Of a stretch of 64,000 bases of DNA, positions 51,911 through 63,590 are shown in pieces (position 1 is the stretch's first letter; each line of letters starts with the position of its first letter). The notes under the pieces are model-generated. The model did no database searches. It had not been told where the DNA came from and worked only from the letters and a program-made list of their open reading frames with translations. Position numbers and translations under genes: made by a program. This stretch comes from Endomychus coccineus (taxonomy: Eukaryota; Arthropoda; Insecta; Coleoptera; Endomychidae). The stretch spans positions 149,704,388 to 149,768,387 of the forward strand of contig OY294068.1 in NCBI GenBank assembly GCA_958510875.1. The letters are read 5' to 3'.

Positions 51911-52927
51911 CAGGAGCGGATCTGGGAAGATTTTTCGGGGGGGTAAATAATTTTATCACTGAATCCTGAATCATTCGTTTATTTAAAAAATAACAAAAAA
52001 CTCTTAAAACATAAAAATAAGAAAAAAAAATATAAAAATAAACTTAAAAATCACAAATAGGTTTATCTTGATTACTTAATCATAAACTCACATTTTCTTT
52101 GGTATGCGTTAGCAAATCTGTCTATAATTTTTTCGACGTCAAGATCAAAGTCCCGATGGATATGCAAAAGAGCTAATCCATTTAATCTTTCTTGTCCCAT
52201 TCGTGACCGCAGCCAAGTTTTTAAACGACGCAATGCCGAAAAGCTTCTTTCTGCGGTAGCAACACTTACTGGCATAGTACATAAAACATTCAAAATTAAT
52301 TTAATAGTCGGATAGATGTCATGATTGCATTTATTGAAAAGAACAATAGCTGTATCTTTATTTTTATTGACTTCATTTGTGTCAAAATTGTTAAACTGTG
52401 ATTGCCATAATTCAATTTCTACTTTTAACTTTTGTACGGCTGTAACACAGTCAGTATCTTCGAGAAAACATCCCATTGACTTAATGAGAGACTCCGCAAT
52501 AATTTTTAAATCCTGTGATGTCTTGCCAATCAAATTAACGGGAAAAATGGTGTTATAATCAAACAAATTTAAAATATCTTTGCTGAATCTATCATTAATG
52601 TCTTGGATAATATTATCTAATAATGGAAGTGTTGCCGACGTTGCCGTTCCGATACAATTGTACTGAATTCGGTACGAAACGATTAGATTCAGTAAGTCAG
52701 TACAACTTAAAAAAAAACACGAAATTCAGTACAAAATGAAAATATAAGAAAAAAAAGCAAAATTTGCAGCATTTGGACGAACAAATCTTTATACAAATAT
52801 TTTTTTTCCATTTTTGTATTTTTTTTCTTCTATATATAAACTTGTGTTGTGCCGTGTGCCGCCATCACTCGGGGGGGGGGGGGGGGTTAATTACCCTATT
52901 ACCCCCCCCCCCTTGTATCCGTGCCCG
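51911..52927 (-). mobile_element. hAT element (ZMYM1-like) with 8-bp TSD
   Basis: It is flanked by TAAGGTTA (51903-51910 and 52928-52935). The left end is CAGGAGCGGATCTGGG. The right end, reversed, is CGGGCACGGATACAAGG. G-runs at both ends are typical of this hAT group. Length 1017 bp, so internally deleted. Confidence 0.85.
52072..52566 (-). pseudogene. hAT transposase C-terminal fragment
   Basis: 164 codons ending in the hAT dimerisation domain: LCTMPVSVATAERSFSALRR, LKTWLRSRMGQERLNGLALL, HIHRDFDLDVEKIIDRFA. This pattern is typical of the ZMYM1 / 52-kDa-repressor-like hAT proteins. The N-terminal zinc finger and catalytic region are deleted. Confidence 0.9.
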
Positions 52928-52935
52928 TAAGGTTA

Positions 52936-53989
52936 GCATAATTATTTATGCGGTAAAAACTAAACGTATTATATTAAAACAGTTCTCAACTGTGGATACA
53001 CTAACACTAAATAGTGTACCCGGCAGCTTCGTTTGACTTACGGTGACCTGGCGGTATACCACCCGCCATGTTTTGAGATCGTGTTGTGTTTGACATTATG
53101 AAACTATTGTTAAGTGCTCCAGTTTTACTATAAAGTGTTCTCAAGCTTCGCGCTAATTTTCAGTGACCCATGCCGGCCAAACGACAACTTTTTAAATCGT
53201 AGTTGTTGGCAAACTACAAAAAAACGTATACATAAAGGTAAATATGCGCTAATGGGGAAGGAAAACCAAATGTATACCCATTTATGTAAAAGAATCTATA
53301 GGGCAAAAAATTACACAATAAATAATGACAATCAAAATATTTGGTTTCATGTTAGAACCCCCAACATATATAATGCAAAAAAGACTATTATATCATCTAT
53401 GTTTCAATCTGAAAAACTATTTTTTTTAAGTGGGGTCCCTATTTATCGAAAGATATTGAGTAAAATAGTTCTTTGATTTGTAAATGCATGAACCCATTTT
53501 ATTGAGTTGTCCCGGAAGTCGCCATTAGAGAAACAACGACCAAAAAGATATTTTTTTTAAATTCTAGTTTATTGTACTATACATATTTGAAAAAATTACT
53601 GTTTATGTTCAGGAAACAATATATGTAAGATCCTAGCAATTCGAAATAAGTGTATGTACACGGGTTTTAAGTTATTATCCTGAATTTTATATTAATGTCC
53701 CGAAACACGTCAATACGTCACTGTACGTTGATAATCCCTTTCGAACGATACTTCAAGCACCACCCTACCTGTACTTTTCTCTATCGAACTCCTGACACCC
53801 CTTTACACTACGCTTTTCATATAATGGTAAGGAATATTCCACGGCACAAGCAGGTTCTCAAAATGGTTCAAAATCAATTGTAACAGATTTGTTATAGCAA
53901 CATATTAGCTCTATTTTTTTAAGATTTTTAACCACCGAAACAATTAAAATTTTTTTCATCATTTTTTAACCTTCGGATAAAAATTTTGT
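52936..53989. other. Intergenic, nothing recognised
   Basis: The open frame at 53114-53476 (120 codons) has no recognisable domain and sits between transposon relics. Confidence 0.45.
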
Positions 53990-54720
53990 TTCTATCGATA
54001 TTTAGCGTCATTTTGGTCAAAAAAATCTCAAACATTGTCTTCCCGGGACTTGACATGCGTCAAAGAAAATATGTACAATAGACATCGCAAAACATTGCCA
54101 ACTTTGCCTCGCTCTGCCAACCAAGTTCACCATTATCTGCAAGAACATTCGTACAAAACGTCAAAAGAGGAACATTTTGTTTTGGATAATGATTTCCGAT
54201 ATGAAATTGTAATTTTTTGCCAAACAAATTTGAAATTTTTATTCAAGTCGAGTTTTATATACATGGATGTCACATTCCAATACTGCACAAAATTTTTCAC
54301 TCAACTATTTACCATACATGATGGTTACATAAATGGACACTTTATACCGCTAGTGTTTAGTTTACTGAAAAACAAATCAGAAGAAACTTACAGACTCTGT
54401 TGGAAAAAATAAGTTTATTTGTTCTCTTAAAAACTTAAGTTTCATTCCTGAGGAAGTAGTGGTTGATTTTGAAATTGCCATTCATAATGCAGTTATGTTA
54501 TTGTTTTGGTATGATATTTTTAAATCCAAATCTGTGTTTCGTTTTCGAGTTACTTGCGATAAAACCAAGTGACAATAAGATGCTGATCATTTTATATCCG
54601 GCGAAGCCACTTTTCCTTCCCACATTTGGTCTGAAGCTTCTTCAATTCTGAATAAAAACACAAACGCTTGCGAGTCCTTTCACTCTCATTTAAATAACTT
54701 TTTGTTATAGTTTTGGTATT
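53990..54720 (+). pseudogene. MULE transposase relic
   Basis: Plus-strand frames give CVKENMYNRHRKTLPTLPRS, NQVHHYLQEHSYKTSKEEHF, then FIYMDVTFQYCTKFFTQLFT (first catalytic Asp), DGYINGHFIPLVFSLLKNKS. Shifted frames continue with VVDFEIAIHNAVM and ATFPSHIWSEASSILNKNTN plus ACESFHSHLNN. Frameshifts at about 54400 and 54500 break it. It is the same superfamily as the fragment at 23697. Confidence 0.85.
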
Positions 54721-55449
54721 TTTTATTTCATGTATGCTTTGTTAAAATTTCAAATAGAAGTGTGCATAAAATGTAATAGTGTAGCTCTCCTTGTGAATCT
54801 AAAAACTCAGCCACAATTCGAAGATAAGATTTTTTGCAAAAATTATTGTTAGATTTGGAACAACAAAAGGTAACTACCCTCCATTTTGTTAAAGTTGTTT
54901 CAAACATATATGGACACAATCCAAAAAATATAGTATTATTATGTATAAATTGTCAGTGTTATGTAAAATTTATGTATTATAAGTACATTATATTCTTGAT
55001 CATATGTAACACATTTTTTATTACACTAATTTAGTGAATAAATAAAGTAAGATCTCATAATTTAATTTCGCAATCATTTTAAATGCAAAGTAATTAAACT
55101 AAAAATATTACTTGGGCGCCTATGGTCGACAAATTGTTGCATCAACATAGTTTTCATTGTATTTTAGAATTTTAAAATCAATAATTATCTTTGTGACGAA
55201 TTTCGTAGTCCAAAAACCGGACGACACAATGCCATGTGACACGAATTTTATGTTTATCTGCGTACTGCGTACTGTGACGAATTTCAAATCCCCCATTAAT
55301 CTTATGTAAAAACTTCGAATAGACTGCTTAACTAATACTGGGTTTTGCGGTTTTTATTGAAATCAGTACATTATTATTATTATTGATATTCATTACCTAC
55401 TGTATTCATTTTGGAATTTACATATTTGATGCTGAAAATTAAACAAATG
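54721..55449. other. Intergenic, nothing recognised
   Basis: It probably includes the 3' end of the MULE. Direct repeats of GTGACGAATTTCG-like text occur at 55192 and 55272. Confidence 0.4.
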
Positions 55450-56396
55450 TTTTAAAAAATATTTTATTCAAATTACATGATTAACATTGAAAAATAAAAC
55501 AATATTACAAATTTTCATAAACATGTTCCATAGAAAAACAGCAAAAGCAAGCTTTTACGAACTATTAGTTATTATAAAATTTGATTAATATCAAAGCTTC
55601 ACTATAACAACATTTAAGTAAACATAATTTACATGTTATTTTATTTATGCCAATACATCGCTGGAAACTAATACACGAAAATATTTGATTAATCATTGCG
55701 AAGGCAATTGCGGCCGAGTTAAATTTAAAATTTTTGAGTCGACCAGTACATTTATGATATAAACTATAAAAATTAGCGGCGATAGAATATTAGCAAATTT
55801 AATTTAATTTGTTAGTGAACCAATGAAGGAATCAGTGCAATGGAAAAATAGATGACTACCAGTCCATTTTCGATCAAGGATGGTGTTCATATAGGAATTT
55901 GAAGTAATCAATCCTCACTCCTATTGACATTCTGACAAATATTTGGAAGTTTGCTATTATTTTCAGATTTGTATTTTATTTATTCTCTATGCCTATTACA
56001 CCTTAACAACCGGTTTAAGAATCTTAAGACTATGCTAATTAGTTTATAAATATGCCGTCAGTGTTTTTTTGATTGAAATAGTAAATTACCATGAAGCTTA
56101 TAGAATTGAGTGATGTATTGGTATTTCACGTCTAAACTTAAAGCTCTTATTCACAATATAATCTATAAAAATATTACAAAGCGTTTTGGTCAATCTTGAG
56201 AGTATAAAATTTACAAATGTGTGAGTAAAGAGTCTTCATCATCGTATGTGACTCGATACTTTCGTTAAATAATATTTACAAATAAAATTAATTACTTAAA
56301 TCTTAAACAGTAATTCATACGATAACGCCCGTTTATCTCTTATATTATTTACAAAGCTGCGAAACTAAAACATCTAGTATTTCGAACCTGGATCAA
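55450..56396 (-). other. Probable 3' UTR of the MFSD6-like gene
   Basis: No coding potential. A minus-strand AATAAA (TTTATT at 55463-55468) could end the transcript. The extent is inferred only from that hexamer. Confidence 0.35.
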
Positions 56397-56476
56397 TTAA
56401 TATCTAAAATGTCCCTTTTTCGAACTGCTGTTATGGTAAACACGTAATGGTGTATAGTTCCCGTTTCCATTCGCAC
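56397..56476 (-). CDS. MFSD6-like last coding exon
   Basis: 80 nt, acceptor TTTCAG|GTGCGA. It encodes a 26-residue tail from SANGNGNYTPLRV to KKGHFRY, then TAA. The phase fits the preceding donor exactly. Confidence 0.7.
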
Positions 56477-59400
56477 CTGAAATTGGAAGAAAAACAAAAT
56501 GATTAATCCAAAAAAGTATCTTGGAACGGCAAATATGTGCTATAAGAAATGATTTAACCTTGAGATGGATCAATCAATCTAGTTATAGTTAATGTAGATT
56601 TTTGTGTTTGGTTATGTTTGTCCATTCCTTTATTATTTCGTGGGAATTTACAATACACAAAGGAAGAAGTCCTTAAATAGTGGTAAGGTTTTCACTAGAT
56701 CGACCTCAATCCAATATTCTGGAAAGCTGTTCCGCCTTCTCGTGCTCATCATCAGAACGAGTAGGTTGTGATGCCACCGATCGACCTAGATGTTCCAACG
56801 CCATCTATCTACCTATATATAGATGTCCCATTAAAAAACCTCTGGAATACAAAGCTTTGACTCATACATTTCTCACACTTCAAACTGTGACCCTCCCCAT
56901 CACTTCTTTGAAGTTGCAAGTCAATGCTCTAATGGAATGTTATAGATGGCGTTGGAATATCCATGTTACTCTAGAAAATATTTACTGCGATATTTTATAC
57001 AACAGTTCAGTCGACCGATTGCATCACAGCCTATTCGTTCAGCTATCTAGAACTATTGGATTGTGTTGTCACTGATCTTTGTAGTATTACTTAACGGAAG
57101 TCCTTGTCCATAAATTGAAACTCATTAAAGCTAGGGGAAAAGAGATGTTTCCTTTACTTTGTCAGTTCTAAATCTTAATTTCTAGGAGATCTATAATGAT
57201 TACATTCTAACTAAAAGCCACTGCGATCACAATGTAATTAATAGTATGTAGAACCACCAGAAATCTATTCACCTTAACAGAAGGGACTGTTTCTTACCGT
57301 TCTTAAGAAAATTAGAAAATCTTTGTTAATGTTCAAATACATAATGCTTCTTTGAACCGGAAAATCAAAAAAGGAAGTAGCATGAAATTAACTTCTCAAT
57401 CAAACAATTCGATTTTTTGGGTGTTATTCTGTTAGATTTACAAATCATCCCTCCATATGTTGGTTGCCGTAGTCTCCTCCAATACAATGGCTATCACCGC
57501 TGGTGTCTCACAAGAACTTGTCTTGGCACCAACTTTGTGCTCCCTATCAACGATATGTTGGAAGTGATCTCCTGTGCTGTCCACAGCTTTGCAGATGATG
57601 GTACACTTAAAACCGTTTTCTTAACTAGAGCCCTTATATCATCCAATGATGCCAGAGGACAGGGCGATACAATGAATGAAGATCTGGCAAGAATTTTGAA
57701 ACGCGGATCTAATAATCCAGTCTAGTTGAATGCAATCAATACTCAAGCTTGTATTTCCTCCAGAAAGACGTATTATATAACCCCTATTATGATGATGTCA
57801 GGCACAACTATGCCTCCTCAATATTCATGCTCGATATCACCACCAACACCTTCTCATGGGATGATGTGAGGTCCAATGCGAAAACCGCTACACAAAAACT
57901 TCTTCTACTCCATGCCAAGACCTACTTTACATCCCAGCAACTACAAAGCACAGATTCGACCTGTCCAGGACTGAAGCTCCCAAACATACACTGAAGCTCT
58001 TAGATTCTATTCAGAATAGAGTCTGATTGGTTGGCTTACGAATTCATTGTCCTCTCCAGAACATCGTAGATCTCGCCCGTTTCTCTAGATATTTCCATGG
58101 TCGGTGTTCAATAGAAATCTCATCTGTTAATTCACCACGAGAGATTCCAGGTAGGCAGACTCGCGATCTGTCGATCTTTTTTCTACCAGACTTAATTTTT
58201 CTATCGATCGGCGAAGTTGTGGAACTATTTGCCTAGTGAGGTCTTACTTGATTCCGATAAACTCCAAACTTTCAAGAAAAATTCCAATGCCAATCTCCTC
58301 TTCCAACATTCCACCACTGACTCACACGATGTTTTAAGAACATTATTGGTTTTCTGTCATGTGGCCAAAATATTGAAAGAGTACTGCAGAGCGACAGTTT
58401 AAACGCAGTTAAGCACAAAGACACATTACAGTAGATTTTTTCATTCATCATTTGTTTATTAGTTGTCACTTCTCTTCGTAATCCACCGGTATTTTTCATT
58501 ATATCTAATAAGGTTAGGTTAAATAATTTTGATAATAGCCCAATTTTTTTATTTTTTGGGAGTTGTCAGCCTGATCTTTAAGCGGTGGTGTATATTAAAT
58601 TGATTGTTAGATGCCTAGAACGTTTTATTTGAATGCATTTCATGGTTCCAGTAGCAATTCGAATATTGTTATCTTCCGGGATATTCTATATTCTTGTTTC
58701 ATACATCATTCAACAAATAAGTTACGTTAGGATATCTTTAATATAGCCGTTGATGTTGGTTCAATTTTTACATGCATTCAGCGCTATTTGATGAAAATGA
58801 TGTTGATGTTTAATTCCCTTTTTCAACAAATCTATGGGATATCTTTTGAGTTAAAAATTACGTTCTTCAGAAACAGAGGTACTTACTTTGAACCACGGCT
58901 GGTGCAGGGTATGGAGGTAGTTGTGTGGGTGCCAGATAATAAACTTTTAAGTAAAAGTGATATAAGATGAAGTAGATGATGGCAACAATGGCAGCTGCAA
59001 TGGCGAACCATTTGTGAACGGTCTTAAAATTGTCGGGATATTCCGTATACGCTAAACTTCCAGTAACGGCCCCGATGCAACGTCCTAAAATCAAAATAAT
59101 CAGCTTTTAACAATTACAAAACCAAATATTTACGTCAAACAACTATCAGGAACAACTAGTAACTGACGATATCCTATCGAGCCAATTCGATTTTGAATGT
59201 AACGACTTCTTAGGTCTGATTTCAGTTTAGTTTAGTTCAAATAGCTGTAAAGAATATTTGGGCTGATACCTTCTAGTTTGCTTATCAGGAGTTATGCATT
59301 GGTTTCACGCTCTTTAAAATTTGAAGAAATTTTTTGTGATTGAGATACCGAGACAATACTCAGCATGACTGTTGGCTTTTACCATCTCGAGGATAGCACC

Positions 59401-62400
59401 GTTTAGTATAAAATGATCGAGATTCTTCAATTTATTTCCATCTGGATTTGAAGATTTTTATTTCATAAATAAGTTTTATGAAGAGTAAGAAATTCTAACG
59501 ATATTTTCTCTCTTTCATACGACCCATACAAGTCAATACAAAGAGATAAAATACAGGACCCAATAAGATTTCAAAATTAAAAATTTTTCCATAGCGTTCA
59601 TAACTAGTTTGAAATAGCATGTCTTAAATTGGGATGGTGTATTAGGTTTAATTAGAAATGATGCTATATTTTAAAATGTACTGTTCTGGAAAAAAAAAGA
59701 TTCCACAAGCTGCTTTTTCACACTTGTTTGGATGTAGGTATTTCAGATTCTGGTTTGTGTACTAAAGAAATCAAGGGTATTTCTAGATTCATGAGAAAAA
59801 ATTCAGAAAATTCCTCGTCTTTCCTGTAAAAATTTCTCAGCCCAACGCCGATAAAGATATCCCCCGACAGAAGCGAATGTAGAAACTTGAAATTTTGAAG
59901 ATTTTGTTCGTAAACTATTAGTTTCGTTGAAAAAAGCAAGAAACAAAAAAGTGGAGAAATAAAACAGGAATTCTGAATAATATTTTAATTTATAAAATGG
60001 TGCCCCAAATAAAAGTTCTGAAATAAAATAAAATGATGTGGGTCAATTTTTAGCCCCTTATATTATGTTTATGTAGTACTAAATAAAATACCCATAATTA
60101 ATATAAAATAAAATACCCATAATTACCTTTTACGAGTGTATTAAATCTCCAAAATATTTAGTTTCCACATTAAATCAGATTTCAGAAAAAAAAATTTTTT
60201 CTTGTTCTATACGGATCTTTTTTTTTAGAATCCGCAAGGCAGTAGTTTTTGAAATACCTGTATTTAACAGTTTTTACGTAACAAAACTTTGGTTTGGTTG
60301 TTCCTTCTAATTCTCTTTCTCTATTTCTGGCTTCATTTATTTTTGGTCTTGGTTTTTTAAGTGAACCGTAGGTAAGTAGGTTTCGCTGCAATCTAGAAAC
60401 CATATCCTGAAAGAGTTGCCTCCTTTCAGGGTATCGATCGATGTAAAGATTGCTGGCGGCTTGAACACCTTCATGTGATTACCAATAACACTTTAATATG
60501 TCAAATTTTTTGTAGTTTTCATAAACAGGAAAATCTTCTTATAACTTCAAAACTCGGTTCAAAAAGCAAACTCAAAAGCAAACTTGTGAAGCAAACTTCA
60601 TTTAAATGAATAATAATTCTTTGACAGTACTTGCGAAGGTATTATATTTCAAGAATGGCACGCTAGTAGGTTACTTACCAACTCTTAATATACAAAATTC
60701 ATATACATATTTTCAAAAAAAGGAATAAAATAAAGGTTTGAAAAGAAAAGTAGCAAGTATTATACATTATTTGGAAAGAGAACGAAAACGAGTATGCCGA
60801 TATTTACAGGATGGCCACAAGAAAGAATAAAAGTTTATGTCATAGCTGCAAAACCATTTTGTTTACAAAAAACTAGGACACCATTGGATTCCTTAAAAAG
60901 CTGACTCAAGAATGCCTTTACAGAAACAAAAATATATAAAGAGTTAAAAATGCACATTGAAAACCACACTGTATCTTATGAACAGTTCAAGATATCGATG
61001 TGTGGTTTTCGGTTTGCACTTTCTCACAAAAATCGAGCTCGTAATATGTAGGTTAGTTTTTTTAGCTTCTCTAGAAATTGGTGTTTCCTATCAAAAGTGT
61101 ACAATTCGGACCATACTGTACATTGTTGCCTCAGTTTTAACAAGACCTGTAAGTTGAAATAGCCATCAACTATCAGCAGCCCTGTTTACATCTTTATACG
61201 ATGTGATGTGTACTTGTGGATTACTATAATATTTTTCCAAATTCATGAATATATTCTACATAATTTAATTTCAATATAAGTAGAGGCAACCGGGGAAGTA
61301 GGTAATTGATTAAGAATTATCCACAGTTCTAATATTAGAATATTACTGTATCTAGCTACATGATGACCTTACTTAGGAATATATTTTGGATTTAGATTCT
61401 ACCTACTGAATTGAATTTTAGGCTAAGTAAGCCTAAAATACTTACCTAAGCAAAAATGAGCAATAACAGCCAAGGCTTGTCCACATGAAGTAAACCTCCT
61501 GGGTACTAAATGTCTTAAATAAAGAATGGCAGTGACCCACATGAAGTGAAGAGTAAATACCTCCAGAACCTCGCAAAGGAGCAGCAAACCGGCAGTTTGG
61601 ATCATGATTAGAGCTGAAACATAAAATAAATTGCTGATATACGAGGGCAAGGTGAAAAGTCCCTGAAAAATGAAATAAGAAATGATTTATTTGGTCAAAA
61701 CTTATTTTATTTCTCAACATAATCTCCTTGTAGCCCGATACACTTCGTCCAACGTTTTTCCAATTTTTCGATCCCTTCCAAATAATACGATTTCGGCAAT
61801 CCTTCAAAATAGGCGTTTGTTTCAGCGATGACCTCATCAATGGAGCCAAATCTCTTTCCGCCGAGCCATTTCTTCAAGTTGGAAATTGATAAAAATTGCA
61901 GGGTGCCTTGTCCTGGTGGAAGAGCACTTTCTTATTCGCCAAATGCGGCCGCTGGCGCTTCAAATCGGCGTCGAATCGATTCAACAGCTCTGCATAATAT
62001 ACGCCGGTGATCGTTTTGCCTTTTTCAAGGTAATCGATATGCACGATACCGTGTACATTCCAAAAAAACCGTCGCCATGACTTTGTTGGCCGATAAACTC
62101 ACTTTGGCCTTTTGCGGCTTCGATTCGGCAGGGCATGTCCACTGTTTCGCCTATTCGTTGGTCTCTGGTGTGTTGTGATGCATCCATGTTCAGTCCACGG
62201 TTTCGAAACGGCGCAAAAAGTCCTTCTTATCTCGCTTGAAGTTGTCACGTTGTTGTCAACAGAGAGTAATTGCGGCAGCCAACTGGCAGATAGCTTTCTC
62301 ATATTCAAAAATTTATGCAAAATGTTCCGTACCCGTCGAGTTCAGATGCCCTAAGCCTCAGCAATCTCGTGCACTTTAACTTGTCGATCGTCCAATATCA

Positions 62401-63010
62401 TACCATGAATTTTATCGACGATTTCTGGCGTTGTTACCTCAACTGGACGACCAGAACGTTGTCCTCTTTTGTGGTCATATTAGCACAACGAAAAACAGTG
62501 AATCACTTGTGAATCGTCCGAATCGATGGTGAGGAGTCCCCATAATGATTAACGATGCGATGCTTTAGTTGGCGTAATGTTTTTTCCACGCAAGAAATAA
62601 TGTTTGATGGTACATTACAAATGTCACATGGGATTTTCGATTGTGGCGCCATCTGTTTTATTTTCAGGAACTTTCCACATTGCCCTCGTAATATAAACAC
62701 AATTTGGATATTATGGAATATTCGTATTCATGGAAAACGAGAAGAGCACAAACTATTCGTTTTAGGGCAAGGATCTCGTAATTTATCTGACGATATAATA
62801 TAGGAGAAGATAGTTGTTGCCAATTTTTAGTAACACTTACCTAAGTTATGTATGATGTAGCTGACGAAACACATTATCAATATATTGGAATGACCGTAGT
62901 AATCAACAATTGCCTCAGCGAAGATCAAATATATTATAGCTGGAAGGGCAGCAACAGTGAAAGTCAGTCCTATCATAAGTGCTGAACCATCATCTAGTTT
63001 GGAAATGTGC
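56397..63010 (-). CDS. MFSD6-like major facilitator superfamily transporter, C-terminal four exons
   Basis: Minus-strand exons 62841-63010, 61446-61613, 58887-59084 and 56397-56476 join in consistent phase 1 and end in TAA, giving about 205 C-terminal residues. The product is a membrane protein: hydrophobic helices in GLTFTVAALPAIIYLIF, NILIMCFVSYII, the LLLCEVLEVFTLHFMWVTAI block and WFAIAAAIVAIIYFILYHFY. The helix with LEVFTLHFMW followed by RHLVPRRFTSCGQAL and FCLGRCIGAVTG resembles the MFSD6 pattern (LEVLQGVTHALIW, PPELRTSAQG, GLGRGCGAMIGG). The substrate is unknown. The 5' part lies beyond 64000. Assignment to the MFSD6 branch is by recalled motif similarity. Confidence 0.78.
56707..57064. 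mobile_element. MITE with long inverted repeats, copy 2
   Basis: The ends CAATCCAATATTCTGG and the complementary CTAGAACTATTGGATTG bound arms containing GTTGTGATGCCACCGATCGA and its complement. The AGCTGTTCCGCC...CATCATCAGAACGAG segment and central TATAGATGTCCCATTA match copy 1, so both are one diverged family. It lies in the last intron of the MFSD6-like gene. Confidence 0.72.
57417..58400 (+). pseudogene. Jockey-like LINE reverse transcriptase relic, plus strand
   Basis: Shifted frames give AVHSFADDGTLKTVF (the YADD-type catalytic box as FADD), MNEDLARILKRGSNN, LNAINTQACISSRK (matching FNATKTQACVFSR in the copy at 6090-7550), YKAQIRPVQD and MWNYLPSEVLLDSDKLQTFK. A GGTTAGGTTA-containing sequence follows at 58511. 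It is the same family as the first LINE. It lies in the last intron of the MFSD6-like gene. Confidence 0.82.
58887..59084 (-). CDS. MFSD6-like exon (2nd from 3' end)
   Basis: 198 nt, acceptor TTTTAG|GACGTT, donor CAAA|GTAAGT. It encodes RCIGAVTGSLAYTEYPDNF, a final membrane helix (AIAAAIVAIIYFILYHFYL) and a Pro-rich tail QLPPYPAPAVVQ. Confidence 0.8.
59085..60181. other. MFSD6-like intron, nothing recognised
   Basis: AT-rich. A short direct duplication of AATAAAATACCCATAATTA lies at 60083-60125. 60481-61445 is similarly empty. Confidence 0.5.
60182..60480 (-). pseudogene. Tc1/IS630-like transposase N-terminal fragment
   Basis: The minus frame reads EGVQAASNLYIDRYPERRQL, FQDMVSRLQRNLLTYGSLKK, PRPKINEARNRERELEG, the helix-turn-helix region of the family seen at 38442 and 12757. 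It then decays. Confidence 0.7.
61446..61613 (-). CDS. MFSD6-like exon (3rd from 3' end)
   Basis: 168 nt, acceptor TTTCAG|CTCTAA, donor CTTAG|GTAAGT. It encodes LIMIQTAGLLLLCEVLEVF, then HLVPRRFTSCGQALAVIAHF. This is the most MFSD6-like segment (helix, then an R/P-rich cytosolic loop, then a helix). Confidence 0.8.
61642..62688 (-). mobile_element. Mariner relic 4
   Basis: The ends CGAGGGCAAGGTGAAAAGTC and (complement) CGAGGGCAATGTGGAAAGTT are flanked by TA on both sides (61640-61641, 62689-62690). 1047 bp. Minus-strand pieces include QLKHRIVNHYGDSSPSIRTI, LNMRKLSASWLPQLLSVDNN and MDASQHTRDQR; stops and deletions remove the ORF. It lies in an MFSD6-like intron. Confidence 0.9.
62841..63010 (-). 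CDS. MFSD6-like exon (4th from 3' end)
   Basis: 170 nt, acceptor CTTTAG|GCACAT, donor ACTTAG|GTAAGT. It encodes HISKLDDGSALMIGLTFTVA and onward, two predicted membrane helices ending SYIIHNL. Confidence 0.78.
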
Positions 63011-63284
63011 CTAAAGAATGAATCAAAAAACGTTTATTAAATATATAATGTCTTGGTACCGGTTATTTATTCGAGGAGTGATATTCTCATGGTGATGAAG
63101 TTATAAAATAATTGCTACAGTTGATAAATCTATTATACCAAAGGAGGCTTTGCTAAAAGAGACATCTGAAAACCTTGGTTTGAGAAATTGGGTAAGAACT
63201 ATTTCCACTTTTGACCTTTTGTATACAAACTTGCAAATTGCAAATGAAAGAAATGAGAAAACCAATCACCAGTTTTTAGAATCG

Positions 63285-63590
63285 ATTTTTGGAGACTACT
63301 AGATGATCGCAATCTCTGGCTAACTACAAACGGTATCTGATTTCAACACGAAGGTGCTCTAAAACACAATACAAGTCAAGTCTCTCATTATCTTAATGAG
63401 AGGTTTGGTGAGAGATGGACCGGTGATGTGACCAGTAAGATAGCCAGATCCCAATGTTCTAGACACTTTTTTTATGGGTACCTATACTAAAAGATATAGT
63501 TTATGACCAGAGGGAATACCATAATAATGAGGATCTTCAACTCAACATTGTTAGTGTTTGAAAGATAGAAGAAAAGGAAAATAAATGGTG
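63285..63590 (+). pseudogene. Tc1/IS630-like transposase C-terminal fragment
   Basis: Plus-strand text FQHEGALKHNTSQVSHYLNE, RFGERWTGDVTSKIARSQCS and FFYGYL matches the third-catalytic-residue region of this transposase family (FQQDGAPPHF, YLNETF, W.GRRG, PLDFFLWGY). Stops interrupt it. It lies upstream of the 62841-63010 exon on the opposite strand. Confidence 0.65.

Noticed and set aside
53114..53476. 120-codon frame as a gene
   Set aside because: No domain recognised; it lies in transposon-derived surroundings between a hAT and a MULE relic.
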